The position numbers were made by a program, and so were the translations under genes. The notes under the pieces were generated by a model. The model saw only the letters and a program-made list of their open reading frames with translations, ran no database searches and was not told the origin of the DNA. Positions 41,720 to 50,296 of a DNA stretch of 64,000 bases are shown piece after piece. This DNA is from Herbidospora mongoliensis (lineage in GTDB: Bacteria; Actinomycetota; Actinomycetes; Streptosporangiales; Streptosporangiaceae). The stretch is taken from NCBI RefSeq assembly GCF_001570545.1, contig NZ_BBXD01000029.1:24401-88400 (forward strand), written 5' to 3'. Each line of letters begins with the position of its first letter. The first letter of the stretch is position 1.

Positions 41720-43048
41720 ATGCCGAGTCAGGGAACCATAGGCGACCGCGTCCGAGCGCTGCGACTGAGCAGGCGCATGTCCCAGGCCCAGCTCGCTGGG
41801 CCCGATCTGTCCGACAGCTACGTCTCTCTCATCGAATCGGGGAAGCGAACGCCGACGCCCGTCGTCGCCCGCCTTCTCGCCGAGCGACTCGGCTGCACGA
41901 CAGAGTTCCTCCTTCATGGAATCGAACCGCGTCAGCGGATCGACACCGAGCTTGGCCTCCGGCACGCCGAACTCGAGCTGCACCACGGCGACCCGGCCAT
42001 GGCGGCCGACCGATTCAGCGACATTGTCAAGGCGGCCGGCGAAGACAACGCCATGCTCGCCGCTCACGCCCGTCTCGGCCGGGCCCGCGCACTTGAGGCG
42101 CAGGGCCGCATCGGCCGGGCCGTCGAAGCATATGAACGACTGCGGCGGGAGGCCGGCGCCCACCCCGAGCGCCTGGCCGCACTGCCCCTGACCGTCGCCC
42201 TCTGCCGGTGTTACCACCGGGCCGGCGACCTTGCTCGCGCCCGTGATCTGGGAGCGCATGCGCTGGCCCGTGTCGAGTCGCTCGGGGTGACCCAGGGTGA
42301 ACTCGCCGTGGAGCTCGCCGCCGCGCTTGCCGAGACCGAGACCGGACTTCCGTTCGTCGACCGCGTGCTCGTGGCCAATGGGCTGCCGCAGGTCGAAGAC
42401 CGAACGACCGAGATCCTCGCGCTCTGGCAGGCCAGCGTGACCGCCGCAGAAGGGGAGGACTCGGCGCTCGCGGTGCAGCTCGCTGAAGACGCGATCGCGG
42501 CCGGACGGCCGTCGCGCATGGCGGTCCGGATGGCCCGCATCGCGATGACCTGGGCGAAGATCACGACCACCCACCCCGAAGACGCCGATCTGGACCGCGC
42601 CAACGTTCTGGCCGCGTCCGCCGGCTCGGTGCTCGGCGCATTCCCGGCCGAACACCTGGATCACGCTCGCAGCCTGATCGTGATGTCGTCGGTGCGTCTG
42701 CGCTCCGGAGACACCGAAGCCGCAGGTGAGCTGGCCAATCGCGCTCTCGACCAACTGGTCGGCATCCGCGGAACAATTCCCGCGACTGCCTATCTCGTGC
42801 TGGCCGAAGTCCGTTTGGCACGGTCCCAAGATGCGTCCACCGAGCTGCGCAAGGCGCAGGACCTCCTCGCCGCGACCGGGCCCGCGCCCGACCGTGAGGC
42901 GGCCCGCACCTGGCGTGAGCTGGGCGACCTCTGGGGCCAGGCCGGTTCCCGTGAAGATCAGTCGAAGGCGTATCGTAGGGCGCTCGAAGCGGTGGGCGTC
43001 CACGCGAACATGCCGGGGATCGTCGCACCTGCGGTGCTCACCCGGTAA
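41720..43048 (+). CDS. XRE-type HTH regulator with TPR repeats
   Basis: 442 residues. The N-terminal helix-turn-helix (about 8-62) reads RVRALRLSRRMSQAQLAGPD then SDSYVSLIESGKRTPTPVV. The remaining ~370 residues are TPR-like helical repeats (HARLGRARALEAQGRIGRA, LGDLWGQAGSREDQSKAYRR). Such proteins sense peptides or protein partners. ATG 41720 (MPSQGTIGDRV) begins the family core; an upstream in-frame ATG (41639) overlaps the terminator. Probably monocistronic, ending in a hairpin. Confidence 0.85.
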   Translation: MPSQGTIGDRVRALRLSRRMSQAQLAGPDLSDSYVSLIESGKRTPTPVVARLLAERLGCTTEFLLHGIEPRQRIDTELGLRHAELELHHGDPAMAADRFSDIVKAAGEDNAMLAAHARLGRARALEAQGRIGRAVEAYERLRREAGAHPERLAALPLTVALCRCYHRAGDLARARDLGAHALARVESLGVTQGELAVELAAALAETETGLPFVDRVLVANGLPQVEDRTTEILALWQASVTAAEGEDSALAVQLAEDAIAAGRPSRMAVRMARIAMTWAKITTTHPEDADLDRANVLAASAGSVLGAFPAEHLDHARSLIVMSSVRLRSGDTEAAGELANRALDQLVGIRGTIPATAYLVLAEVRLARSQDASTELRKAQDLLAATGPAPDREAARTWRELGDLWGQAGSREDQSKAYRRALEAVGVHANMPGIVAPAVLTR

Positions 43049-43053
43049 GCCTC

Positions 43054-43085
43054 CCAGAGCTCCGGATTTGTGCCGGAAGCTCTGG
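43054..43085 (+). terminator. Terminator after HTH-TPR gene
   Basis: CCAGAGCT-CCGG (43054-43065) pairs with CCGGAAGCTCTGG (43073-43085), with one bulge, followed by AATAATT. Confidence 0.7.
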
Positions 43086-43099
43086 AATAATTAGGGTCG

Positions 43100-43128
43100 A
43101 CCAGTCATTGACTCATGGGATGACTGGT
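43100..43128 (+). promoter_or_regulatory. Perfect 9-bp operator palindrome upstream of FadR-like gene
   Basis: ACCAGTCAT (43100-43108) and ATGACTGGT (43120-43128) form perfect arms with 11 nt between. It ends 23 bases before the GntR-type start and overlaps a -35-like TTGACT (43108-43113). Autoregulation is likely. Confidence 0.65.
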
Positions 43129-43151
43129 TTCCCCTTAGGAGGCGGACTGTT

Positions 43152-43838
43152 GTGAGTCTGCGTACGGCGCAGCGGGCGTCTCTCGTGGACCAGGTGATCG
43201 ATCAGCTCAAAGAGCAGATCACTTCGGGATCGTGGAAGCTGAACGGCAAGATCCCAACCGAGACGGTGCTGGCCGAGCAGCTCGGGGTGGGGCGCAACAC
43301 GGTTCGTGAAGCCGTGCGGGCGCTGACCCACGCCGGGCTGCTCGACTGTCGTCAGGGCGACGGCACCTATGTCAGGGCGATCAGTGAGCTGTCCGGCGCT
43401 ATGGCGCGGCGGCTCAGGGCTGCCGAGCAGCTGGAGATACTCGAAGTCAGGCGGGCCCTCGAAGTCGAGGCGGCCCGGCTGGCGGCGACCCGGCGGAGCG
43501 ACAGCGACATCGTCAACATCCAGGCGGCGCTGACCAGGCGCGAGCAGGCCTGGGCATCAGCGGACGTCGACGCGTTCGTCGAGGCCGACCTGGCCTTCCA
43601 CGTCGCGGTCGTGCAGGCCACCCACAACCGGGTGCTGATCGACCTCTACACCGACTTCTCGGCGGCGCTGCGCACCAGCATCGCGGCGGCCGGCGGGTCG
43701 CTGGAGCAGAACTACATCCCCCACGACGGCATTCTGCGCGCGATCGCCTCGGGCGACGCGACGGCGGCCGAGCACGCGGGGCACGCGTGTATGGAGCACA
43801 TCCTGATCGCCCTCACCGAGACCGGTGAACTCGACTAG
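43152..43838 (+). CDS. GntR/FadR family transcriptional regulator
   Basis: 228 residues. The winged-helix N-terminus reads DQVIDQLKEQITSGSWKLNG, KIPTETVLAEQLGVGRNTVR, EAVRALTHAGLLDCRQGDGT, as in GntR proteins. The C-terminal FCD-type helical ligand domain is visible from ISELSGAMARRLRAAEQLEI to HAGHACMEHILIAL, with metal-site-like histidines (FHVAVVQATHN). The start GTG 43152 follows TTAGGAGG. The ligand is likely a small carboxylate. Confidence 0.92.
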   Translation: MSLRTAQRASLVDQVIDQLKEQITSGSWKLNGKIPTETVLAEQLGVGRNTVREAVRALTHAGLLDCRQGDGTYVRAISELSGAMARRLRAAEQLEILEVRRALEVEAARLAATRRSDSDIVNIQAALTRREQAWASADVDAFVEADLAFHVAVVQATHNRVLIDLYTDFSAALRTSIAAAGGSLEQNYIPHDGILRAIASGDATAAEHAGHACMEHILIALTETGELD

Positions 43839-43845
43839 TTCGATA

Positions 43846-44937
43846 TCAGGGCAGCCGCAGCGACATCACGAGGTAGCGGAACGCCGGGTCGTCACCCGCA
43901 TCGGTGATCAATGCCGGGCGGGTGGGCGACTCGAGGTGCAGAACCGCCTGCTCGGTCTCGACCCCGGCCAGACCTTCGAGCAGGAAGTGGGGCTGGAAGG
44001 CGATGAGGATGTCGTCGCCGTCGAGCTCGGCGGCCATGACCTCGGCGCCCCGGCCGATCTCGTCGCCCGCGGCCTGGATCAGCACCTGGCCCTGGGAGAA
44101 CGAGAGGCGTACGGCCGAATTGGAGCCTGAGACCAGGGCCACCCGGCGGATCGCCTCGAGGAACGGCTGCACGCCGACCGTGGCGGTGATGCCCCAGTTT
44201 CCGGTCAGCCGGGCGCGGTAGTCGATGAACTGCTCGTCGAGCAGGCGGACCGTGGTCGACTTGCCGGCGCTCTCGAAGCCGGCGACGTTGCCGCCGAGGC
44301 AGACGCTCACCTCTCCGGCCCGCAGCGACTTGGCGACATCGACCAGGACCTTCGCCGGGATCATCGCGCCCTGGTTGGCGGTCTCGGCCTCGGGGTGCCA
44401 CAGGAAGTCGCGGGCGGCGATGCGGTAGCGGTCGGTCGCGGCCATCGTCATGTTGACGCCGTCGGTGTCGATGCGGATCGCGGTCAGCATCGGGAGCGTG
44501 TTGTCGCGGCTCGCGGCCACCGCGACCTGGGCGACCGCCGAGGCGAACAGGCCACCGCCGATCGCACCGACCTTGGCCGGCATCGGCGGCAGGATCGGGA
44601 AGTCGTCGGCCGGCATGGTGAGCAGCCCGAACTCGGCGCTGCCGCACGTCAGCACCGCTTCGGTGCCGCTGGTGGTGATGTCGACGACCTCACCGGGCAG
44701 GCTGCGGACGATCTCGGCGAGCACCCGGCCCGGCAGCAGCACCTGGCCCGGCTCGGCGACCGCGGCGTCGACGTCGGCGCGGGCCGACACGTCGTAGTCG
44801 AACGCGGAGATGCGCAGACCGCCCGACGCGTCGAGGAGCAGGCCGGTCAGCACCGGCAGAGCCGGACGGGTCGGCAGGACCCGGGCGCACCAGCCCACGG
44901 CCTCAGCCAGCACGTCGCGGTTGACCTGTACCTTCAC
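43846..44937 (-). CDS. DNA polymerase III beta subunit (sliding clamp), stand-alone copy
   Basis: 363 residues with the three-domain clamp plan. Seen: MKVQVNRDVLAEAVGWCARVLP, LKVLTGLLLDASG-like strands, DFPILPP, ATDRYRIAARDFLW (conserved), LDEQFIDYRARL. The C-terminus ends YLVMSLRLP, where canonical clamps end near MPxRL. It is not next to dnaA, recF or gyrB, so it is probably a second clamp gene (paralogue) rather than the primary dnaN; some streptomycetes have one. It is convergent with the FadR-like gene (7-base gap). Confidence 0.88.
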   Translation of the reverse strand: MKVQVNRDVLAEAVGWCARVLPTRPALPVLTGLLLDASGGLRISAFDYDVSARADVDAAVAEPGQVLLPGRVLAEIVRSLPGEVVDITTSGTEAVLTCGSAEFGLLTMPADDFPILPPMPAKVGAIGGGLFASAVAQVAVAASRDNTLPMLTAIRIDTDGVNMTMAATDRYRIAARDFLWHPEAETANQGAMIPAKVLVDVAKSLRAGEVSVCLGGNVAGFESAGKSTTVRLLDEQFIDYRARLTGNWGITATVGVQPFLEAIRRVALVSGSNSAVRLSFSQGQVLIQAAGDEIGRGAEVMAAELDGDDILIAFQPHFLLEGLAGVETEQAVLHLESPTRPALITDAGDDPAFRYLVMSLRLP

Positions 44938-45004
44938 CTTTGACCTCCGACCTCACCACGGGCAGTGACGACACGCTACCCATCACCACCGACAAAACCC
45001 GCCT

Positions 45005-45064
45005 GTCCTTGAGGCAGATTCAATAGCGCGAGCCACAGCCGGCCTTCGGCCGTCCGCGTCTCGC
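45005..45064 (-). repeat. Dispersed 3'-end hairpin element, copy 2
   Basis: On the minus strand it starts immediately after the TAA of the response regulator gene. The 37-base hairpin core (45064-45028) is identical to copy 3 at every position. The tail CTGCCTCAA-GACA is also shared. It separates the response regulator from the clamp gene and could act as a transcription or decay boundary. Confidence 0.85.
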
Positions 45065-45712
45065 TTAACGGCCGTTGAGGTACGCCAAAACCGCCAATAC
45101 CCGTCGATTGTCGTCGTCACTCGGGGCCAGGGCGAGTTTGCCGAAGATGCTGGCCGTGTGTTTGCCCACGGCGCTCTCGCTCAGGAACAGCCGCTGGCCG
45201 ATCGCGGCGTTCGACCGGCCCTCGGCCATCAGTTCCATGACCTCGCGTTCGCGGGGGGTCAGCCGGGCGATCGGCTCGTTGCGGGCGTTGCTGACCATGA
45301 GCTTGGCGATTACGTCGGGGTCCATCGCGGTGCCGCCGCCGGCCACCCTTCGCACGGCGTCGATGAACTGGTCGGTGTTGAACACCCGGTCCTTGAGCAG
45401 ATAGCCGATGCCGCCGGTGCCGTCGGCGAGCAGTTCGCGGGCGTAGAGCTGCTGGACGTGCTGCGACAGCACCAGCACCGGTAAGCCCGGCACCTGTTTG
45501 CGCGCCGCCAGCGCGGCCTGGAGCCCCTCGTCGGTGAAGGTCGGCGGCAGCCGTACATCCACGATCGCGACGTCGGGGCGGTGGGTGATCAGCGCCTTCA
45601 GCAGCTCAGGACCCGATTCCACTGCGGCGACCACATCGAACTGGTGGGCGCGGAGCAGGTGGACGAGCCCCTCGCGCAGCAGGTGGAGGTCTTCGGCGAG
45701 TACGACCCTCAT
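45065..45712 (-). CDS. NarL/FixJ-type response regulator
   Basis: 215 residues. Receiver domain MRVVLAEDLHLLREGLVHLL with phospho-acceptor Asp in DVAIVDVRLPP; LuxR-type HTH near residues 150-200 (LTPREREVMELMAEGRSNAA, IGQRLFLSESAVGKHTASIF). It starts 6 bases after the sensor kinase stop, forming a two-component operon with it. The divergent ABC exporter is the likely target. Confidence 0.95.
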   Translation of the reverse strand: MRVVLAEDLHLLREGLVHLLRAHQFDVVAAVESGPELLKALITHRPDVAIVDVRLPPTFTDEGLQAALAARKQVPGLPVLVLSQHVQQLYARELLADGTGGIGYLLKDRVFNTDQFIDAVRRVAGGGTAMDPDVIAKLMVSNARNEPIARLTPREREVMELMAEGRSNAAIGQRLFLSESAVGKHTASIFGKLALAPSDDDNRRVLAVLAYLNGR

Positions 45713-45718
45713 GATCGG

Positions 45719-47203
45719 TCAGCATACGCCCGGATTTCTGCCGGGCGCCGGGGCAAGCCGGATGCCGGTGGCCAGCATCGTGGCACCCAGCGCGATCATG
45801 AACGCGACCGTGGGCCACTTGAACGGGTCGGGCATGTACAGCGCCAGGAACCACGACCGCTCGCTCGACTGGAAGATCAGCATGAAGGTGGCCACCAAGC
45901 CCTGCGGGATCAGCGGCAGCCAGCACAGAGCCCAGCAGGCGCCGTAGAGCACGCCGCGCCAGCCCGACGGCATCGCGTTGACCGGGACGCCCTCCTCGGC
46001 CGTGCCCAGCGCGTCGAGCACCTCGATCGTCGCGGTGGTGCCGGCGCCGGGCGGGCTCGACAGGGCCAGCACGCCGTCGAAGGCCGCCAGCCGGCGTTCG
46101 AGACCGGCCAGCCCTCCTCCCGGTACGGCCTTCGCCCCACCGGGCCCGTCGTCGGTCACCGTCACCCGCAGCGCCCGGCCGCGCCTGCTCAGGTCGATGG
46201 TCACCCTGGACGCGTACCGCGAGGCGTTGGCCAGCAGCTCGCTCACGGCGAAGTAGACCGCCGACTCCACCGGTGACTCCGGCCGTTCCCTCAGATCGGT
46301 GTGGACCTTGACCTTCAATGGGCTGTCGAGCGCGAGCGCCCTGATGGCGTCGGCGAGTCCGCGTTCCGCCAATACGGGCGGGTGGATCCCCCTGACGAGC
46401 TGCCGCAGCTCATGGAGGGCGGTCGCCGACGACTCCCTGGCCTTCACGAGCAGTGCCTTGGCCGCGGCCGGATCGTCGTCGAGGAGTTGCTCGGCGGCCC
46501 CGATCGTCATGCCGACGGCCACCATGCGGGCCTGCGCGCCGTCGTGGAGGTCGCGTTCGATCCTGCGGAGCTCGGCGGCCTGGAGGTCGACCTGGTCGGC
46601 CCTGACCTGGTTGAGCCGATTGACCTGACCGACCAGGTGGGCGTTGGCCGTGGGGCCGAGGAGGCCCAGGGCGTACAGAGCATAGATCTTGAGAGCGACC
46701 GGGGCGGCGAAGAAGGCCGCGACGGCGAGGGCCAGGCCCCAGTACTGGCCCTCCGTCACCGTTCTCCAGATCCCCCACCCGATCACATACGACGGGCCGA
46801 GGGCCAGAACGGTCCTGGTCCAGGGATCGATGATCACCCAGATCAGCTCGCGCCAGGTCGCCGGATCGCTGATCGCCCAGACCAGCATGATGTCGATCTT
46901 GGGGGACAGGGCGGTGCGGTAGCGCTTGCCCTTGTGGTGGAAGTATCCGTCGCGGCCGCGCACCGGCGCGGGCGGTCTGGGCCGGTAGGGGACGGGGATC
47001 TCGACCCCCACCCAGCGGTGCATGAGTTTGCGGTCGATGCCGGCCAGGAAGCGGATCAACCGCATGGACGGTTCGAACAGGAACACCATGCCCAGCACCG
47101 TGGACATGAGCACTCCGACGATCGCCACGACCGCGACCGGGATCTGGACCAGGATCAGCGCGAACAGCGCGAGCCCATAGCCGAGCGATCTGACCTGCTT
47201 CAT
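45719..47203 (-). CDS. Sensor histidine kinase (NarL-type) with extra C-terminal membrane helices
   Basis: 494 residues. About four N-terminal membrane segments, then the HisKA_3 domain with phospho-acceptor in RIERDLHDGAQARMVAVGMT and a HATPase domain (VTVTDDGPGGAKAVPGGGLA). Odd feature: two further hydrophobic helices follow the ATPase domain (VLYGACWALCWLPLIPQGLV; WPTVAFMIALGATMLATGI). Start ATG 47203 (MKQVRSLGYG); the longer frame is antisense to the promoter of the ABC exporter. The partner regulator gene follows. Confidence 0.92.
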   Translation of the reverse strand: MKQVRSLGYGLALFALILVQIPVAVVAIVGVLMSTVLGMVFLFEPSMRLIRFLAGIDRKLMHRWVGVEIPVPYRPRPPAPVRGRDGYFHHKGKRYRTALSPKIDIMLVWAISDPATWRELIWVIIDPWTRTVLALGPSYVIGWGIWRTVTEGQYWGLALAVAAFFAAPVALKIYALYALGLLGPTANAHLVGQVNRLNQVRADQVDLQAAELRRIERDLHDGAQARMVAVGMTIGAAEQLLDDDPAAAKALLVKARESSATALHELRQLVRGIHPPVLAERGLADAIRALALDSPLKVKVHTDLRERPESPVESAVYFAVSELLANASRYASRVTIDLSRRGRALRVTVTDDGPGGAKAVPGGGLAGLERRLAAFDGVLALSSPPGAGTTATIEVLDALGTAEEGVPVNAMPSGWRGVLYGACWALCWLPLIPQGLVATFMLIFQSSERSWFLALYMPDPFKWPTVAFMIALGATMLATGIRLAPAPGRNPGVC

Positions 47204-47336
47204 GCGTCTCAGTCTGACCGCGACGCGCGCCTGTGGGGAGTGGGTGAAGGCGCCCTGAGGGGGTGGGGTTTCCTCCACCCCGGACGGGTTACCAGACTCA
47301 TTACCTCCGAGCTCGCGGATTTCTAACGTTCTCGGC

Positions 47337-48191
47337 ATGGCAATCATCACGGTTCAGAACCTGCGCAAGCAGTACGGCGACAAGATCGCCGTCAAGGACG
47401 TCTCGTTCTCCGTGGAAGCGGGCGAGATCTACGGCATCGTCGGGCGCAACGGCGCCGGCAAGACGACCACGGTCGAGTGCGTGGCGGGACTGCGGTCGCC
47501 CGACGGCGGGACCATCCACGTCGACGCCGACCTCAAGCAGCAGGTCGGGGTGCAGCTCCAGGAGAGCATGATGCCCGACAAGCTGCGCGTCGGCGAGGCG
47601 CTCGACCTGTACGCCTCCTTCTACGCCAATCCCGTCCCGGTGCAGGAGCTGCTCGACGAGGTGGGCCTCGACCCGAAGGCGGCCTTCGCCAAGCTGTCGG
47701 GCGGTCAGCGGCAGCGGCTGTCGATCGCGCTGGCCCTGGTGGGCAACCCGAAGATCGCGATCCTGGACGAGCTGACCACCGGCCTCGACCCCCAGGCCCG
47801 GCGCGAGACCTGGGACCTGATCACCCGGATCCGCGACCGCGGGGTGACGGTGCTGCTGGTCACCCACTTCATGGAAGAGGTCGAGCGGCTCTGCGACCGG
47901 GTCGCGGTCATCTCGAACGGCACCGTCCTGACCGTCGACACCCCTGAAGGCCTGATCTCCCGGACCGGCGGCCTGCAGCGCGTCACCTTCCGGACCACCG
48001 TCCCCGTGGACGGTCTCAAGAACCTGCCCGAGGTGCACTCGGTGACCGTCGAGGCCGGTCAAGTGGTCGTGACCGGCGACCAGAACGTCCTGCGCGCCAT
48101 CGTCACGGCCCTCCCCGACACGGCCGTCTCCAACCTCAAGACCGAGACCAGCACGATGGACGACGCCTTCCTCGCCCTGACCGGCGAATAA
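47337..48191 (+). CDS. ABC exporter ATPase (drug-type)
   Basis: A 284-residue ATPase: Walker A GRNGAGKTTT, signature LSGGQRQRLSIALAL, Walker B IAILDELTTGLDPQAR, switch His in LLVTHFMEEVERL. A C-terminal ~80-residue accessory domain is typical of multidrug/daunorubicin-like exporters. It pairs with the permease gene 35 bases downstream. It is divergent from the two-component genes across 133 bases, the usual layout of a sensor-controlled exporter. Confidence 0.93.
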   Translation: MAIITVQNLRKQYGDKIAVKDVSFSVEAGEIYGIVGRNGAGKTTTVECVAGLRSPDGGTIHVDADLKQQVGVQLQESMMPDKLRVGEALDLYASFYANPVPVQELLDEVGLDPKAAFAKLSGGQRQRLSIALALVGNPKIAILDELTTGLDPQARRETWDLITRIRDRGVTVLLVTHFMEEVERLCDRVAVISNGTVLTVDTPEGLISRTGGLQRVTFRTTVPVDGLKNLPEVHSVTVEAGQVVVTGDQNVLRAIVTALPDTAVSNLKTETSTMDDAFLALTGE

Positions 48192-48226
48192 CACCCTTCC
48201 GAACACGTTCAAGGAGCTCTGCCATC

Positions 48227-48985
48227 ATGGCCATCACCGTCCCCCAGGTCCGCCGGCTCACCTCCGTCGAGACCAAGCTCTACCTGCGCGAACCGGCGGC
48301 GATCTTCTTCGCGATCGGCCTGCCGATCGGCCTGTTCCTGATCCTCGGCGGCACGATCCCCGACTTCATGAAGGCCGACCCCGCCCTGGGCGGGCTACGC
48401 CCCATCGACACGCACCTGCCCGCGATGATGATCATTCTGTCGGTCCTGACCTGCGCGTTCTCGCTGCTCCCGACCGTGCTGGTCACATACCGGGAGCGCG
48501 GCATACTGCGCCGGATGTCGACCACACCGGTCAGCCCCATCACCGTGCTCGGGGTGCAGCTCGTGCTCAACGTCGCCACGACACTGCTCGCCACCGCGCT
48601 CATGCTCGTCACCGGCAAGCTCGTGTACGACGTCCCGCTCCCCCAGGCGCCGCTCGCCTTCGCCGGCGTGCTCCTGATCGGCATGGTGTCGTCGTTCGCC
48701 GTCGGGCTGCTGCTGGCGGCGCTGAGCCGCAACTCGCGGGTCGTCCAGGGCCTCGGCCTGGCCGTGTTCTTCCCCAGCCTGTTCTTCGCCGGCATGTGGG
48801 TGCCCCGTGAGCTGATGCCCGAGGTGCTGCGCAACGTCGCCGACTTCACCCCGTCGGGGGCGTTCGGCGCCGCCATCGTCGAGGTGCTGGCGACGGGCGG
48901 CGCCCAGTGGCTGCATATCGGCGTGATGGCCGCGTGGGGCGTCGTCGCCGCGGTCGTGGCCGTCCGGTTCTTCCGCTGGTCGTGA
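48227..48985 (+). CDS. ABC-2 type exporter permease
   Basis: 252 residues, about six membrane segments, with LIGMVSSFAVGLLLAALSRN and LGLAVFFPSLFFAGMWVPRE, signatures of ABC-2 permeases. Start ATG 48227 with AAGGAG upstream. It forms a complete exporter with the preceding ATPase. Substrate unknown, perhaps an antibiotic or cell-envelope-active compound. Confidence 0.92.
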   Translation: MAITVPQVRRLTSVETKLYLREPAAIFFAIGLPIGLFLILGGTIPDFMKADPALGGLRPIDTHLPAMMIILSVLTCAFSLLPTVLVTYRERGILRRMSTTPVSPITVLGVQLVLNVATTLLATALMLVTGKLVYDVPLPQAPLAFAGVLLIGMVSSFAVGLLLAALSRNSRVVQGLGLAVFFPSLFFAGMWVPRELMPEVLRNVADFTPSGAFGAAIVEVLATGGAQWLHIGVMAAWGVVAAVVAVRFFRWS

Positions 48986-49044
48986 TTTACCCGGCAGGTA
49001 ATCGCCCGAATGACCACTCAGTGTCTACGTTCGGAGGTGTGACG

Positions 49045-49815
49045 ATGACCGCAGTCGGCCCCCTGCTCCGCGAATGGCGGGAGAACCGCCGGCTCAGCCA
49101 GCTCGACCTGTCCACCGCCGCCGACATCTCCACCCGGCACATCAGCTTCCTGGAGACCGGCCGGGCCCGCCCCAGCCGCGAGATGGTCCTGCGCATCGCC
49201 GACTGTCTCGACCTGCCGCTCCGGGAGCGCAACCGGCTGCTGCTGTCAGCCGGTTTCGCCCCGGTCTACGGCGAGACCCCGCTCGCCGCCCCTCGGATGG
49301 CCGCCATTCAGGCGGCCATCCGGCAGGTCCTCACCGGCCACGATCCCTTCCCCGCGGTCGTGGTCGACCAGCGCTGGAACCTCGTCGACGCCAACGCCGG
49401 CCTCACCCTGCTCGCCGAGGGCATCGACCCCGACCTGACCGCCAACGTGCTGCGCGCCTCCCTCCACCCCGAGGGCCTGGCGCCGCGCATCGTCAACCAC
49501 GGCGAATGGCGCGCCCACCTGCTCACCCGGCTGCGCCGCCAGATCTCCTTCACCGGCGACCCCGAGCTCTCCTCTCTGTACGAGGAACTGCGCGCCTACC
49601 CCTGCGATCAGCCCGAGCCCGAGGTGGAGTTCCCCGGGCCGGGCGACATCTTCATCCCGCTGCGGCTGCGCCACAAAGAGGGCGAACTGCGCTTCTTCAG
49701 CATCATGGCGACGTTCGGCACGCCCCTTGACGTGACCGTGGCCGAGTTGGCGATCGAATCGTTCTTCCCGGCCGACGATCACACTCGCCGGGAAGTGGCA
49801 GAATTCGCGAGATAA
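49045..49815 (+). CDS. XRE regulator with MmyB-like ligand-binding domain
   Basis: 256 residues. HTH near residues 6-60 (LREWRENRRLSQLDLSTAAD; ISTRHISFLETGRARPSREM), then an MmyB-type PAS-like domain (AVVVDQRWNLVDANAGLTLL; RHKEGELRFFSIMATFGTPL). The start ATG 49045 follows GGAGG by 7 bases. MmyB-like regulators bind small ligands. It stands between the exporter and an SRPBCC gene; its target is unknown. Confidence 0.9.
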   Translation: MTAVGPLLREWRENRRLSQLDLSTAADISTRHISFLETGRARPSREMVLRIADCLDLPLRERNRLLLSAGFAPVYGETPLAAPRMAAIQAAIRQVLTGHDPFPAVVVDQRWNLVDANAGLTLLAEGIDPDLTANVLRASLHPEGLAPRIVNHGEWRAHLLTRLRRQISFTGDPELSSLYEELRAYPCDQPEPEVEFPGPGDIFIPLRLRHKEGELRFFSIMATFGTPLDVTVAELAIESFFPADDHTRREVAEFAR

Positions 49816-49842
49816 GATCACGTTCTACCCCGGAGGCCCAGC

Positions 49843-50286
49843 GTGCCGGACCAGGTGTTGAAGAACACGTTCCACATCGACGTCGAACCCAAGGTCGTCT
49901 TGGACCACCTGACGACCCCGGAGAACTACATCGGCCTCTCGCCGATCGTCGTCGCCGTCAAGGATGTGGACACCTCCACCCCCGGAGTCATCCGCTACGT
50001 CTCCATCGAGCGGTTCCAGTTCTTCAAGGTCATCAAGTGGGACAACCCCATCGCGGTCGAGCTCTTCAACGACGACAGCGCCGTGTGGGGAGACGTCAAG
50101 AGCCCTGGCGGGGTGCGCATGGCGTACCGATTCGACCTCAGCGCCGAAGGAACCAGGACCCGCGTGGACGACGTCCTCAACCTGTCCGCACCTTCTCTCC
50201 TCATGGGATTCGCCGCGAGCGAGGCCCGCAAGGTACAGATGGCACGAGCGCGCATTCTCGTCGAAAGACTGACAGGAACCGTCTAA
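49843..50286 (+). CDS. SRPBCC-fold protein
   Basis: 147 residues, starting at GTG 49843. The pattern NTFHIDVEPKVVLDHLTTPE, RFQFFKVIKWDNPIAVELF, GGVRMAYRFDLSAEGTRTRV and a long C-terminal helix fits the START/SRPBCC hydrophobic-cavity fold. Ligand or reaction unknown. The next gene begins 10 bases later, so the two are probably co-transcribed. Confidence 0.78.
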   Translation: MPDQVLKNTFHIDVEPKVVLDHLTTPENYIGLSPIVVAVKDVDTSTPGVIRYVSIERFQFFKVIKWDNPIAVELFNDDSAVWGDVKSPGGVRMAYRFDLSAEGTRTRVDDVLNLSAPSLLMGFAASEARKVQMARARILVERLTGTV

Positions 50287-50296
50287 GGAGCCCCAG

